Part shown: positions 54,601-64,000 of the stretch, piece after piece
Position numbering within the stretch: position 1 is the stretch's first letter
How the letters are laid out: each line of letters opens with the position of its first letter
NCBI RefSeq assembly: GCF_030247195.1
Contig: NC_080670.1
Location: 213,826,546-213,890,545 of the forward strand
DNA: 64,000 nucleotides
Reading direction: 5' to 3'
DNA from: Topomyia yanbarensis
Taxonomy: Eukaryota > Arthropoda > Insecta > Diptera > Culicidae
The notes under the pieces: generated by a model
The model's input: the letters and a program-made list of their open reading frames with translations, nothing else
Told to the model about the DNA's origin: nothing
Database searches by the model: none
Translations under genes and position numbers: made by a program

Positions 54601-57600
54601 TTTGGAGGATTTGCCGTATAGTAAAGATTTGGTCGTTTGTTGATCTGCCGTTGATGAAACCGGCCTGACAACTCCCGACAAATCCATTTACCAGCGGTGA
54701 TAGGCGCCGGAACAGAATCTGGGATAGCACTTTGTAAGTGGCATTTGTCACTGTGATCGCTCTGTAGTTTTCACAGTCCAATCTGTCGCCTTTCTTGTAT
54801 ATCGGGGTGATGACCCCTTCCTTCCACTCCTCCGGTAGCTGTTCCCTGTCCCAGATTCTTTCGATTATTCGGTGCATGCATTCCGTCAGTTTCTCCGGAC
54901 CCACCTTGAAGAGTTTCGCTCCTAGACCATCCTTACCAGCTGCCTTGTTGAATAGCCTCGTTAACCTCATTCATAGTGGGCGCCGCTACATCCCCGTCAG
55001 CTGCGACACTGACATAATCGCCCTCCTCGATCGCCCGATTGCCCGCCTGCGCACCATTGAGATGTTCATTGTAGTACTACCTCCACCTTTCGACCACCTC
55101 ACGTTCATCCGTCAAGATGCCACCTTCCTTGTCTCTACCATTTCGGCCCGCGGCACAAAACCGTTGCGAGAATCATTCAGCTTCTTGAAGAACAGCCGCG
55201 TTTCCTGAGAGCGATACAGCAGCTCCATCTCCTCTCTCTCAGACTCTTCCAGGCAGCACTTTTTGTCCTGAAAAAGACGAGTCTGCTGTTTTCGATTCCG
55301 TCGATATGACTCACCGTTCTGACGAACATCGTTGCGCGTGCTGCATTCTTCTCGTCCAATATCTCTTGGCACTCGCCATCGAACCAATGGTTCCGTCGAC
55401 TCCTCTGTACGTATCCCAGGACGCTCTCCGCAGTGCTGCTTATGTCCTGGCCCAGCAGTCCTCAAGGGGAGTATCGATGAGCTCCTCCTCCGGTGGCAGC
55501 GCTGCTTCAAGATGCTGCGCGTACGTTGTCGCGACGTTGGTTTCCCTCAGTCGGTCCAGGTTGCACCGCGGCGGGCGCCGGTATCTTACACTGTTCACTA
55601 CGGATAGTTTTGGACGCAGTTTAACCATCACAAGATAGTGGTCCGAGTCGATAATGTTCGAGAAGTGCCGTCCATCAATCAGAACATGATCAATTTGCGT
55701 GTCTGTTTATTGCGTTGATCTCCAGGTGTATCGGTGCAGGAGACGGTGCAGGAAGAAGGTGCTCCTTATGGCCATGTTCTTGGAGGTGGCGAAATCGATT
55801 AGTCTTAGGCCGTTCTCGTTCGTCTACTGGTGGGCGCTGAACCTGCCCAACAGTAGCCCATAGTCGCGAGCAAAAAGCTATCCGTTGATGAATTCAAGCC
55901 ACCAACATTCTAGTAGTAAACCTCGATGTTGTTGTAGGACGGATCAAGTTCAACAGAGAATGAAGTCATGTTACCGTTTTGAACACGTTGGAAACCCCTT
56001 TTTGGATCAACGTTTACTGAAGGCTTGCGAGCAAAAAGAGAATAGTTTCAGTGCGGGATGTGAACCTTCGAACCTCTAGGAAGCAGAAGCAGCAAATCCA
56101 CTGTTCGAAACAAGAAGCTTCAATCTACGTGAAATTCGACCACAAATCCGTTCGAGAAGGGCAAGTATTGAACATCCATTCAAGTCGAAAATTTCGGTAA
56201 GAATGCTATCGTCTGGCAAGTTGCCGTTAAGATTTCGCAACCCTTCATTACAACTGCCATAAGGAACAGCGTACCAGCGTTAGCATCGTACACTACGCCT
56301 TATGGTATTCGATAATTGATGATTTCATGTAATCCTAACCTGCAATCTTCTTCACTACTCACCAATTTGACTAGATGCTGCCGCGGTGGCGACGACCGCC
56401 CCACCGGGGGCGACTGTCGCACTACAATTGTTATTACTATTATTACCATTGGTGGAGGAACATACAGACGACGATGCAGTAACGAGGGACGACGACACAG
56501 AAGACGAACAGGACGACGATGACAACGTTGAGGACGTAGAAAGCTGCTGCTGAGCGGTACCGCCGCCAGCAGCAGCAGCAGCGGCAACAGCTACAGCAGC
56601 AGCAGCGGCAGCACTGACCGACGGCGATTGCAGCGAACCACTGACCGCATCCACCACCGGATTCTGATGTGTACTTAGCTGATGGTTTTTTAGTCTTTGG
56701 GAGGTTTTGTAACTTTTTCCGCAGTGACACTTGAAGCCTTTCCGAACGCGACTGAAACGAGAGATGGCGAAGCTGTTAGTATGTGGTCAGTTTACCGGAG
56801 CAAACTATACTTACTTTCCGTCTTTTTTGTGGCCATTCTTCGAGTGATACTTGATGCCATTGACATTCTTGTAGCGCTTCTTACATCCCGGGACGGGGCA
56901 TGCAAACGGTTTCTCATTGGACGAATTGAGTCCGTTCCCACCGGATGAAGAGTGTCGTCTGCAATAGTTGCGAAAATTTAGTGCTAACAAACTCGAAAGG
57001 TTCATGACTAACGTACCTGCTTCCATAGCGCATGATGAATTCCGAACTGAACTCTTCCGTCGTCCAAGAATCGTTACTATCCTCCGACTCGGAGACCATC
57101 ATATCGTCATCGTCCATTTCACTGCCTGTAATACAAATATGTCCCCTTCTAGACATGTTGACAACGAATAACTATGCACACATTTACCGGTAGGAGTCGT
57201 GCTCCGATTCGAGGACGACATACTGTAGCTGTGATGTTTGATGGCAATCTTTCGCTTCATATCAGTTCCAGTCGTTCCGGACGGTGCCAGTTTCCCGTCA
57301 CCGGTGGCGCTACCCTTTCCGCCGCTGCCAATTGCAACACCCCCGGACAGGGCACCTCCTCCCTGGCTGCTTCCATTGCTACCGAGCAACGATGCCGAGT
57401 TGGTGATACTGCCCGGTGTTCCGGGGGGTGTGCTCTGATAACCGGTGCCACCATCGCCAACGCTTCCCCCGCCGGAGGTGACTCCTTTCAAGGAACCGCC
57501 GCCAACACCCCCGGCGGTACCGTTCAGGAGGGCGTTCTCCTTCCGCGACGGATCGGTTATGAAGCGGAGCACGTAGCTCAGCGGAAGACAAGTGGATTGA

Positions 57601-59531
57601 GATTTTTCCTTCTGGCCGAGGATCTGCGAGTCGTAGTCTGGGTGGAATGAGATTATATTAGGAGTTAGGATAAGTTTATATATTGGAACTAAACGTTAAT
57701 AGACTCGAAGCTCTATAATATCAAAAAACATCAGGAAATTCATTGTTGCTACCAATGTTGGCGCTTACTATGACCTTGGCGTCAATTGACTTTGAATGAA
57801 TCTACCAATTTTAAAGCAAAATTGGTGATTTTGTAGCCTACTAAGATAGGCCGGAATTGCGAATACTTTGCGAAAAATTGTACAAGCTCGTATTCATTTA
57901 TAATTTTGGTAACAAAATTTGATGCATGGAAATATTTGCAATTCAGTATTTTTATTTATACGAATTCTATTATTTTACACTTGACCAAAAAAAAGTGATG
58001 GATAAGCGTCCCCTTCCCGAGTCCCCACTAGCTTCAATTTAACTTAGTGTTCTAATGCACCGCAATCGACTCGAATTATTACATTGAATGTGCTATGTAC
58101 ACGGGTCGGGATTTACACAAAATTATACTCTCAAGCCGTGGCCTGCGTTTGGCCACAGGCCAATAACATGCTTGCTCGAACAATTGCGGGGAAAGAGGAA
58201 ACGATATCCAAATTAGAATCGGTAAGCAGCAGGTACATCATGGTATCTGCATCGGTTATCTCGTCCCTCCTTTCCCTAGCCATTCGTGCTTTCTGATGTT
58301 GTTTCTCTGCTGCGCTGCGCCTACCGAAACGCTCCACCACCCAACGCCAACCTACACCCATCGCCTCTTCCACCCACTCAGTACATACGTCATAGCATCA
58401 CTTCTCTACAAACTCGCATCCCAGCTATCTCTCTCTCACTCAATCACTCACACTAGTCCACATTCACTCACCCAGTTCGCCTCTGCACTCATCTCTCAAT
58501 TTCCAATCGATTAGTCATACTCGGAGTCACTCCTCTCTATTTACATCGCTACAGTAATGCGCAGCAATGCTACCAGATTTGACGATCTTATCATTCATTC
58601 ATTCACGTCATTTCCATATCAACATTAGAATAGGGCTAATAAGATTTGTAAACAAACTTTTGTTTTGCTGATTTCTCTTAATTTGTTATATTTTCAACCC
58701 AAAAGACATTTGAAATTGATTCTACCAAGGGTAAAGATGTTGATTCATGTGTATCTTTCATTAATTTCGACTCGACAGCGGTGTAATGAGCGAAATAAGT
58801 TTGTTTACAAAAATCTCATTAGCCCTTTTGAAGAATTGATATTGATTTATTAAAGTTCATTGTTCTCCCTGAAAATTTTAGATCATAATAATTATTCTTT
58901 AACGAACTCATCCAGGCAGCGCGGGTAAAATGGAAAACCTTACCCCACCGTCATTCAATATCGGCAACGTTGCCCACGGTTCGATATGCAGTGAGATCAT
59001 ACACCGCAGTCGCGGCTCAACCGACCGCTATCTCAAGCTCTCATCTTCTGTACATATTTATATTACCACTTGTCACTGTGTTTTTGTACTGTACACCACA
59101 CAGCCCAGAACAAAATCAACACACCTTGCACTCGCGCCACTACACACATCCAAACAAAACTCAAAATGCGATCACATGCACTGGTTCGTGGCTCGGCTAC
59201 TTTTGGGGCGAAGAGCATGAGTCCCCCCCCCTGATTCTGCCACTCACGGTGGTACACGGAACGCGTATGCGTATTAACCAGGGGACGAGATCACACAAAC
59301 TCACTCTCGCGTATTATATTTGTTAATAAATGGCCAACACTAATTGGAGTACGGGGCACCCCTAAAAGGCCCCAAAAATATCCGCTTGGGGGCCATTACC
59401 CGAACCGTTCCAATCTGCCCCCGGTACTCACCAATATGTGTATCCTCGATGTGCTGTATTAGATCACCCAAGCTCGGAAACGTAATGCCACAACCATTAA
59501 ACTTGCATATGTTAATTAAAAACACAGCCAT
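48178..59531 (-). CDS. JAZF1: JAZF1 orthologue (CG12054-like zinc-finger co-regulator), six exons, 540 aa
   Basis: Coding exons on the minus strand: 59,432-59,531, 57,188-57,637, 57,017-57,125, 56,815-56,958, 56,363-56,751, 48,178-48,608. All introns are GT-AG and all phases close (1,623 nt). JAZF1 is a nuclear C2H2 zinc-finger protein; in vertebrates it works in nuclear-receptor and NuA4/TIP60 chromatin contexts. Three fingers are visible: C9/C14/H27/H32 near the N-terminus, C240/C245/H258/H263 (FACPVPGCKKRYKNVNGIKY) and C276/C278/H291/H296 (FKCHCGKSYKT). Between them, LSYVLRFITDPSRKE and the STTPTGSEMDDDD-SWTTEE block match the family. Vertebrate JAZF1 is about 243 residues; the extra length comes from Gly/Ser-, Ala-, poly-Ser- and Gly-rich insertions and a long C-terminal tail. 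The last intron (7,754 bp) is full of retrotransposon debris. The start is the ATG that gives the family N-terminus; an in-frame upstream extension to 59,657 is open but unlike the family. Confidence 0.92.
48609..49333. other. Intron 5 of JAZF1, part without recognised transposon
   Basis: Contains a perfect 22-bp palindrome at 48,837-48,858 (TGGCAAAGTTATAACTTTGC and its completion) and a short hairpin GCCAGTGTCACTGGC near 49,096. Otherwise anonymous sequence up to the non-LTR copy at 49,334. Confidence 0.5.
49334..52375 (+). pseudogene. Degraded I-superfamily non-LTR retrotransposon (copy B) in JAZF1 intron 5
   Basis: The leader is shared with copy A (3753-6010). Degraded ORF1 follows, with RVEKAGVVNDESLTVRTVLE, SYRVIFAGTALPNYILLHKV, CTKCKQLGHTATHC (50,675-50,716) and KQVAPGLRGL..RFPALPGTS. 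ORF2 starts at 51,219 with the same ATGGCTAA overlap and the text ELKDLITVLQWNCRNIIPKI. The endonuclease domain is deleted; RT-region remnants (NESVKYSNRLIFAFAKKICP, NSYRPIAMLS, LSPTLNNFLLNLLSEKR equivalents) continue to about 52,375. It is antisense to the host gene. A 294-bp retro-insert sits at 51,320-51,613. Confidence 0.82.
51320..51613 (+). mobile_element. 294-bp retro-inserted sequence of unknown source
   Basis: The stretch ends in an A-rich tail (AAAAAGCAAAAAAAAA) and is flanked by TATAAATAG on both sides (51,311-51,319, 51,614-51,622), splitting copy B within ORF2. I do not recognise the body as a known SINE, tRNA or small nuclear RNA. No A or B box is evident. Confidence 0.7.
52420..56000 (-). 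pseudogene. Decayed Jockey-clade non-LTR retrotransposon in JAZF1 intron 5
   Basis: Minus-strand pieces in order: endonuclease start (SYNNIEVYY.NVGGLNSSTD) at 55,870-55,970, then VIALIETW and RKLGGGVLIAIRHGIKTQVI with RMRDPRPIDVHLSCVS at 53,633-53,900. RPRSYWKYV-like text is near 53,290-53,340, RT text FPFCWKTTHMFSVHKKG at about 52,970-53,020, and the RT C-terminal block RKRHPIQFSYHAKDLGV at 52,540-52,610. Many frameshifts. It is the same family as the fragment at 16,440. Same strand as JAZF1. The RTE/CR1-like fragment is inserted in the endonuclease. Confidence 0.72.
53921..55848 (-). pseudogene. 5'-truncated RTE/CR1-like non-LTR fragment nested in the Jockey copy
   Basis: The text starts within the endonuclease (IDFATSKNMAIRSTFF, IDHVLIDGRHFSNII, MVKLRPKLSVVN) and passes a linker (RYRRPPRCNLDRLRETNVAT). 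It then enters the RT: AAGKDGLGAKLFKVGPEKL, YKKGDRLDCENYRAITV, AGFINGRSTNDQIFTIRQIL and HLFIDFKAEYDTVDRVELW. A later piece reads LYTRLKREPARVVLKINVSQ. Several motifs and the catalytic YADD region are deleted. The 14-bp duplication AACAGTAGCCCATA flanks it (53,907-53,920, 55,849-55,862), and the 3' end is an ATAATAATAA microsatellite tail, as in RTE-like elements. Confidence 0.78.
56363..56751 (-). CDS. JAZF1: JAZF1 exon 5: zinc finger 3 and poly-Ala region
   Basis: Encodes residues 268-397. Finger 3 (KCHCGKSYKTSQRLKNHQLS, closing His at 296) is followed by alanine runs interrupted by valine, a Gln triplet, Ser-rich and Asn-rich tracts. The donor GTGAGT at 56,357-56,362 opens the 7.75-kb intron. 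Confidence 0.9.
56815..56958 (-). CDS. JAZF1: JAZF1 exon 4: zinc finger 2
   Basis: Encodes residues 220-267 and two bases of 268. It carries the strongly conserved finger EKPFACPVPGCKKRYKNVNG with histidines 258 and 263. Acceptor TTGCAG, donor GTAAGT. Confidence 0.92.
57017..57125 (-). CDS. JAZF1: JAZF1 exon 3: acidic SEMDDDD / SWTTEE block
   Basis: Encodes residues 184-219 and most of 220. The acidic run EMDDDDMMVSESEDSNDSWT is the family's conserved acidic patch before the finger pair. Flanking introns are only 62 and 58 bp, typical of dipterans. Confidence 0.9.
57188..57637 (-). CDS. JAZF1: JAZF1 exon 2: conserved LSY-RFITD block and Gly/Ser-rich insert
   Basis: Encodes residues 34-183. 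It starts with DYDSQILGQKEKSQS, then the conserved PLSYVLRFITDPSRKE. A roughly 80-residue Gly/Ser/Thr-rich insertion follows, and the exon ends at NRSTTPT. Acceptor CAG at 57,638-57,640, donor GTAAAT. This insertion has no counterpart in the short vertebrate protein and looks like disordered linker. Confidence 0.9.
57638..59431 (-). other. JAZF1 intron 1 (1,794 bp)
   Basis: Bounded by GTGAGT at 59,426-59,431 and CAG at 57,638-57,640. It contains one small MITE-like inverted repeat (58,633-58,825) and C/T-rich stretches around 58,330-58,520. No other exon is visible. Confidence 0.7.
58633..58825. mobile_element. 193-bp MITE-like inverted repeat
   Basis: GGGCTAATAAGATTTGTAAA and, inverted at the right end, GGGCTAATGAGATTTTTGTA bound the element, with CAAACTT shared further in. 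No target duplication is clear. It lies within intron 1 of JAZF1. Confidence 0.6.
59432..59531 (-). CDS. JAZF1: JAZF1 exon 1 (coding): N-terminus and zinc finger 1
   Basis: Encodes residues 1-33 plus the first base of codon 34. It contains CKFNGCGITFPSLGDLIQHI, the first finger (C-x4-C-x12-H-x4-H). The donor is GTGAGT (reverse complement of 59,426-59,431). Joining to 57,637 makes an Asp codon. Confidence 0.92.
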
Positions 59532-60130
59532 ATTCCAACTTCTCTCCGCTCTATATAGTACTGTCTCTTTCGCCCGTTTCGGTTCTGGTGGACGGTGTGT
59601 GTTTGCTTGCTCACTCACTCCGCTTGTAGAATCCCCTGTCACTCTATACTGTGCCACAGAGCCACTGGACTGCTGCCAATGGCCAAAAACTTGCAGCTCT
59701 CCTGCTAGGCCTACTGCACAATACTAGACCTGCCTGCTCTACTGCCACTGACCGAGCTGAGAGCGATGCAGCAGTAGCAGCGGTTCTCGCGCATCAGTGT
59801 GTGTGGGTGTGTGTGTGTGTTTATGGCGAAATCAAAGATGGATGACTGCGGAGCCACAGCAGCACACCAATACACACCCAGCTCTCTTTGGGCTGGCTGC
59901 TAGCTGCCGTCGCGCGAGTGTCCCGTTCGTTCTCGCGATTCAATGCTTTTAGAATACGTGTAAACTCTACACACAGAGCATAACACAATATGCGTCCCCC
60001 GTAGTCGCAGCGGACACGGTACGGGATATTTTTATTTTTATTTACACTGTCCGACCGACGGTGGCGATTCGATGTGAGTGCTTGTTTGAGTGTATGTTGC
60101 TATAGTGACGTTCGGGGTAGCGGGAGCTGA
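59532..60130 (-). promoter_or_regulatory. JAZF1 5' UTR and probable promoter region
   Basis: CpG- and CA-rich DNA immediately upstream of the start codon, with GTGTGTG microsatellites near 59,795-59,820. A TCAGT initiator-like motif on the minus strand (complement of 59,747-59,751) could set the start at about 59,749, giving a 5' UTR of about 220 nt. No clear TATA or DPE accompanies it. A TATATAG at about 59,553-59,559 is too close to the ATG to be the main promoter. Confidence 0.4.
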
Positions 60131-60959
60131 AACACGGAAAGAAAAAAAAGTTGCATTAGTGATGTTTTAGTAGATAATGTACGTCTCATCAATATTTTAA
60201 TATAGTTAAAAGGTTGAATTATTTTAAGTTTCCATGCCAGCTAATTTTTTTTACGTTTTTTAAGTTATTTGAATCTCAATTTAATAATCATGATTCACAT
60301 CATCCCAAAAAAAAATCTTCAAATTTACCGACCTATCTGGAAACAAATTTGGGCACACAATCGACGACATGAAAACTACAGTAGGTTATAATTGAAAGTA
60401 ACTTCTTCAATTTTGCAGCTGTCTTCACCAAAATTTTCTTATTCAAGAAATTAATAATTTTTGTGAAAATTAGTTCCACGTTCCATTCTTATTCAACAGT
60501 TACAGTAAATCGCGGCTTTTTCGAAAAATGGGTAAAATCGGAAAAATTACCACAGTTACAAAGAAAAAGACCTGGGATAATCTGGTAATGGCAAAAGTCC
60601 CCACAAAACTATCTACAATTCTTTGTGAACGCTTAAATCAGTTGTGGCAAGTTCAGCGACTATAAGACCGCATATGTACGAGGAAATCCGTTGCGATTAG
60701 AGTTTTGGAGACTCACAGTGCTGTACAAGATTCCATTCTTGAAATTGGATCATTAAGCCATGTGCTGCTATTTGTCTTTTTGGTGCAACTAACGTTAAAG
60801 GTAGTTGATTTTTTTTTATTTTTTGTTGTGTGAAAATATGATTTTTTTTTGTGAAATTTAATTATCAGAGTTATTTCTACGATACCGAAGCGATCTCGCG
60901 AACCGAAGTTTAATAGAGTAAAAAAGGAATTTGTAATTAAATTAGACTCCTAATTTTTT
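60131..60959. other. Anonymous AT-rich intergenic sequence
   Basis: No gene, no transposon end and no strong repeat recognised between the JAZF1 promoter region and the BEL/Pao remnant. Confidence 0.4.
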
Positions 60960-63110
60960 GTCGCTCCCCTCGCTTGCAAGTATTTTTACCAACATTTGAC
61001 AGGAGTCTTGAAATTTGTCAGGATGATATTAACAACTATGACGTTGCATGGAAAATCTATCACACTTATGAGAATGGACGGCTAATAATGGACACACACA
61101 TAGATGCCCTGCTGAATATACCAAGGGTGTCTAGCGAATCTAGTAAAGAATTGCGAAAGTGTTTGCATAAAATACGTTGATACACTTAGGGTAAGGTGGG
61201 GCAAATCCGACGTAGTGAATATTTTAGCCTGTAAAATGCTCATTCTACATCGGATCAAGTCGTTTTATATACCGTTTTATAGACCTCTGAGCAACTTTTT
61301 ATGTATAGCATTTTATTCGCATCTTTAGAAAATTTGGGCATACAAGCGTTTTGAGAAAAAAATCATTTTTGCCCGACCACCTATGTTTTTGGTTGATTTA
61401 GTACAGATATTACCCAAATTTTATGGTTGTTCAATGATAAATCGATGATACTGTACATTTCTATTCGAGTATGAACCATTGTGCAAAAAAATAATCATAA
61501 TAAAAATATTTTTCAAATTGATAAACATTTTCTTAGCAAAAAGAGCGGTCGGATTTACCCCACTATTTAGAGGTCGGATTTACCCCACCGCGTCATTTTT
61601 CATTACGACGCGATTAAAAAAATATGAAAAAAGTTGGGCTAAATTCATCTACGAACTTTGTATGACTTAAAGCAAAGAGTTTAAATTCACTTATATTTTT
61701 ATGCAATCACTTTAACAAGCAGAAATATCTTGAAATCAATGATGCACAAAAATCAAAGTTTTGAAAACACACTTATTGTCGTTTGAGCATCTCAATGTAG
61801 ACTAATAAAATGCAGTCATGCCACCATTATGATTATTTTTGATGTTCTACCCGACAACACTAATATTAGCTCGCGTAGTGCTTCCAATTTTAGATAACAG
61901 AAGGGGTCGGGTTTACCCAACGGTCGGATTTGCCCCAACTTACCCTATAAACTTGAAGTTATCAGTTTGAGTGGTAGAAAGGATCGTTGTCCATGGCCTC
62001 ACTAAGTGGTTAGATAAGAACACTTGGAAGCTGTGGGAATCTCAGCTGCCGGTAAAAAAAACTATTAACTTTTATTAATATAATGGAATTTTAAAGAAGA
62101 CGATGCCGTAGCTTCCAAACGATGGAAGGTCATTCAGAGCTGCGGCTACCCCATGTGTGAAAGAAACGTGGTCAAATGAACCAGAAAACAACGCCAGGAT
62201 ATAATTTCGTTCAGACAAGCAAGGTATCCTATTTTGGCTGCAAATGCAACCATACAATCTACAAATGTGATGAGTTCCAGAAGCCTGGGGTGTCTGAACG
62301 ATATAGCAAAGTGAAACAACCTGATCTCTACTTTGTCTTGTTACGACGGGATAATAGCACTTTTGACTACAAATGGGAGCAGTCTGGCAAAACATGTGAT
62401 AGAGAGAACACCATAGGCTTCGTAACGACAGGAAACATAAATTCCCGGAGAAGCTTGAACCCACATTCCAACACTCAAATCATCGACATCGTGCTCTAGC
62501 AATATTCCACGAGACTGTTGAACAAATATATGCGAATTGTGTCTATTCATCCAAAGTGACGAAACAAGTAGTCTAGTCTGCTGCTGAAGTTGTAGTATGA
62601 GGATTGGAGAGTTCAACGTAGGCCTGTAGAGCACTGTTCGGGTTCCGATTCGAATGTGATGACGAAAGAACTTGCGAGAAAACTAAAACTTGGAAAACGT
62701 CATAAACGGAATAAATTATGCAAAACTTGCGTGACATTCTCAATACAAAGATTAAATCGCGCGTTAACTCTCTTGGCGCCATACTAGAATTACCTGTTGG
62801 AACCAAACTACCTAACTACCGACTAGACTTACATTAGACTGGAGTCCTGTTCTTGGCCCATCCGCACCGGCACAGTACTGGACCCTTCACATACCCGAAG
62901 AAATTTGGGTAATTTTTGGTGCAGAGTTGTTTTTTGATCTGCTCAAAATGCGATTTGAAAACACCAACCCAATGTTATTCAACACTTAGCTTGAATGGAT
63001 TGTCAGCGGATCAGATCATATTGGAAATCAAGAACTATAGAAGCACAACGTTCGTAGGGGCGAATCATAACTTGGCTTAACCTACGGAAATTATTCCAAG
63101 AACTGGCTCA
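60960..63110 (+). pseudogene. Decayed BEL/Pao LTR-retrotransposon gag and protease region
   Basis: The gag text NYDVAWKIYHTYENGRLIMD followed by THIDALLNIPRVSSESSKEL (60,974-61,180) is typical of BEL/Pao capsid. After the MITE it resumes as WLDKNTWKLWESQLP (about 62,010-62,050) and RRCRSFQTMEGH (62,100-62,140). A CCHC knuckle remnant follows, CKCNHTIYKCDEFQKPGVSE with RYSKVK (62,240-62,310). A protease-like segment follows (ALLDSGSD-type remnants near 62,625-62,690) and then WPIRTGTVLDPS text near 62,855. Frameshifts are many, and no LTR could be delimited. Confidence 0.65.
61189..61945. mobile_element. 757-bp MITE with TA duplication and GTCGGATTTACCCC iterons
   Basis: Terminal inverted repeats GGGTAAGGTGGGGCAAATCC and, inverted at the right, GGGTAAGTTGGGGCAAATCC are flanked by TA (61,187-61,188, 61,946-61,947). 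Variants of GGTCGGATTTACCCCAC recur at 61,551, 61,572, 61,903 and 61,920. The insertion splits the BEL/Pao gag frame. No transposase. Confidence 0.82.
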
Positions 63111-64000
63111 ACTGGATCTCTGTATTGGCAAGGGAATACAATAGTATTGCTTCCTTCCACGTAGTCCTCGGTTAATTGTCACCTGAACCTGACATACGAA
63201 GAAATAACAACATTCCTAGCACTGAGACTATCTTAAACAATCGGCATCTAGTCAGTCTCACAGGATTCGAGCGATATAGAAATGTTGAACCCATCACATT
63301 TCTTTCGGCAGTTCGGCACTTAGCATTCAAGAACTATCGTAAGAGAAGATTGGCTGGGTGAGTCGATGGCAGCTTATACAGCTTACGAGGGAGTATTTCT
63401 GAAAACGTTGGTCAACTGAACAAATACATAACTTGAAATTTCGCCCGATGTAGCACACCGTAATCACCCAAGTAGGAACGCTGGCGGTGCTAAAGGACGA
63501 CAATTCTTCATCCCACCAGTGGCGTTAAGACAAATTAATGCCAGTCATCCCCGATCCATTCCGCCGTCTGATCATCCAAGGGAATCGACGGAAGGATTAT
63601 GATCGCAAAGGCTAATGCACTTTAAATTCCTTTTATTTATAAAACGGAGAATATTCACCGGCAAGAGAGAAGTTTTGATTTTGTATACAAATTTGACAAA
63701 TGATCTTTCCGAGAAATCTTGTTTATCGGCTTTGAGAAAAAAACAATTTTAAGAACAATGCGTTCAAAGTATACGCAAAAATTTGTAATTTTTTATGTGT
63801 ATGCGTCTCTCCACGACAGATTTGCAACTAAAATTTCAAACTTCAAATTTTTTTTAGCTAAAAATAATTTACTAGTTTTTTGTCTTGCCTGATTCGACAT
63901 TTTTTCAAGTTAGAGCTTAACTCATGTAGTTTAGAATATTGGACATTTTTCAATCACTGATAATTCGGAAACTATTCAGTGCATGAGCTTACCAGAACAA
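63111..64000. other. Anonymous sequence at the right edge
   Basis: Possibly further decayed BEL/Pao pol up to about 63,600, judged from continuity with the upstream remnant, but no motif is firm. The last 400 bp are AT-rich without structure I can name. Confidence 0.3.

Noticed and set aside
62075..62464. 129-residue minus-strand frame
   Set aside because: It is antisense to the BEL/Pao zinc-knuckle region, which gives motif-bearing text on the plus strand.

Overview
The window looks like a repeat-dense piece of a mosquito (Culicidae) nuclear genome. The basis is a spliced animal gene with an insect-style intron pattern, an ITmD37E transposon (a family described from mosquitoes), several non-LTR clades, a Penelope-like element, BEL/Pao remnants and tRNA-derived SINEs whose bodies resemble mosquito SINEs. 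No bacterial or viral gene organisation is present. Only two host genes can be supported. Everything else is mobile DNA, its debris, or anonymous non-coding sequence.

Layout. 0-1 kb: the first coding exon of a secreted protein on the minus strand, whose remainder lies beyond the left edge. 3.75-7.6 kb: a decayed non-LTR 5' region split by an ITmD37E mariner and a small MITE, then a dead hAT-type element. 8.1-31.75 kb: two 11,824-bp units in direct tandem, with no indel or substitution that I could find. Each unit contains non-LTR scraps, a SINE, several MITEs, a 3-kb degenerate octamer array and the left arm of a recent inverted duplication; the matching right arm ends the block at 31.87 kb. 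32-44 kb: a stack of insertions inside a decayed Penelope-like element, including a fold-back tRNA-like element, a MITE-like element, a SINE, and a full-length I-superfamily non-LTR retrotransposon (36,340-42,714) with intact ORF1 and ORF2 and a perfect 12-bp target-site duplication. 44-48 kb: the anonymous 3' flank of the next gene and a 500-base assembly gap.

48.2-59.5 kb (minus strand): a six-exon orthologue of the zinc-finger co-regulator JAZF1 (fly CG12054-like). I reconstructed it by hand; all splice phases close and give a 540-residue protein. Its last intron (7.75 kb) is filled by a broken I-superfamily element, a Jockey-like element and an RTE/CR1-like fragment inserted into the Jockey copy. 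60-64 kb, upstream of this gene: a decayed BEL/Pao gag-pol interrupted by a MITE.

The host genes do not appear to work together. The main interest is the repeat architecture: the apparently identical 11.8-kb tandem, the near-identical inverted arms that differ by one MITE insertion, the octamer array, the tRNA-like hairpin element and the intact retrotransposon. Clade names for transposons are from memory of family motifs, not from a search.
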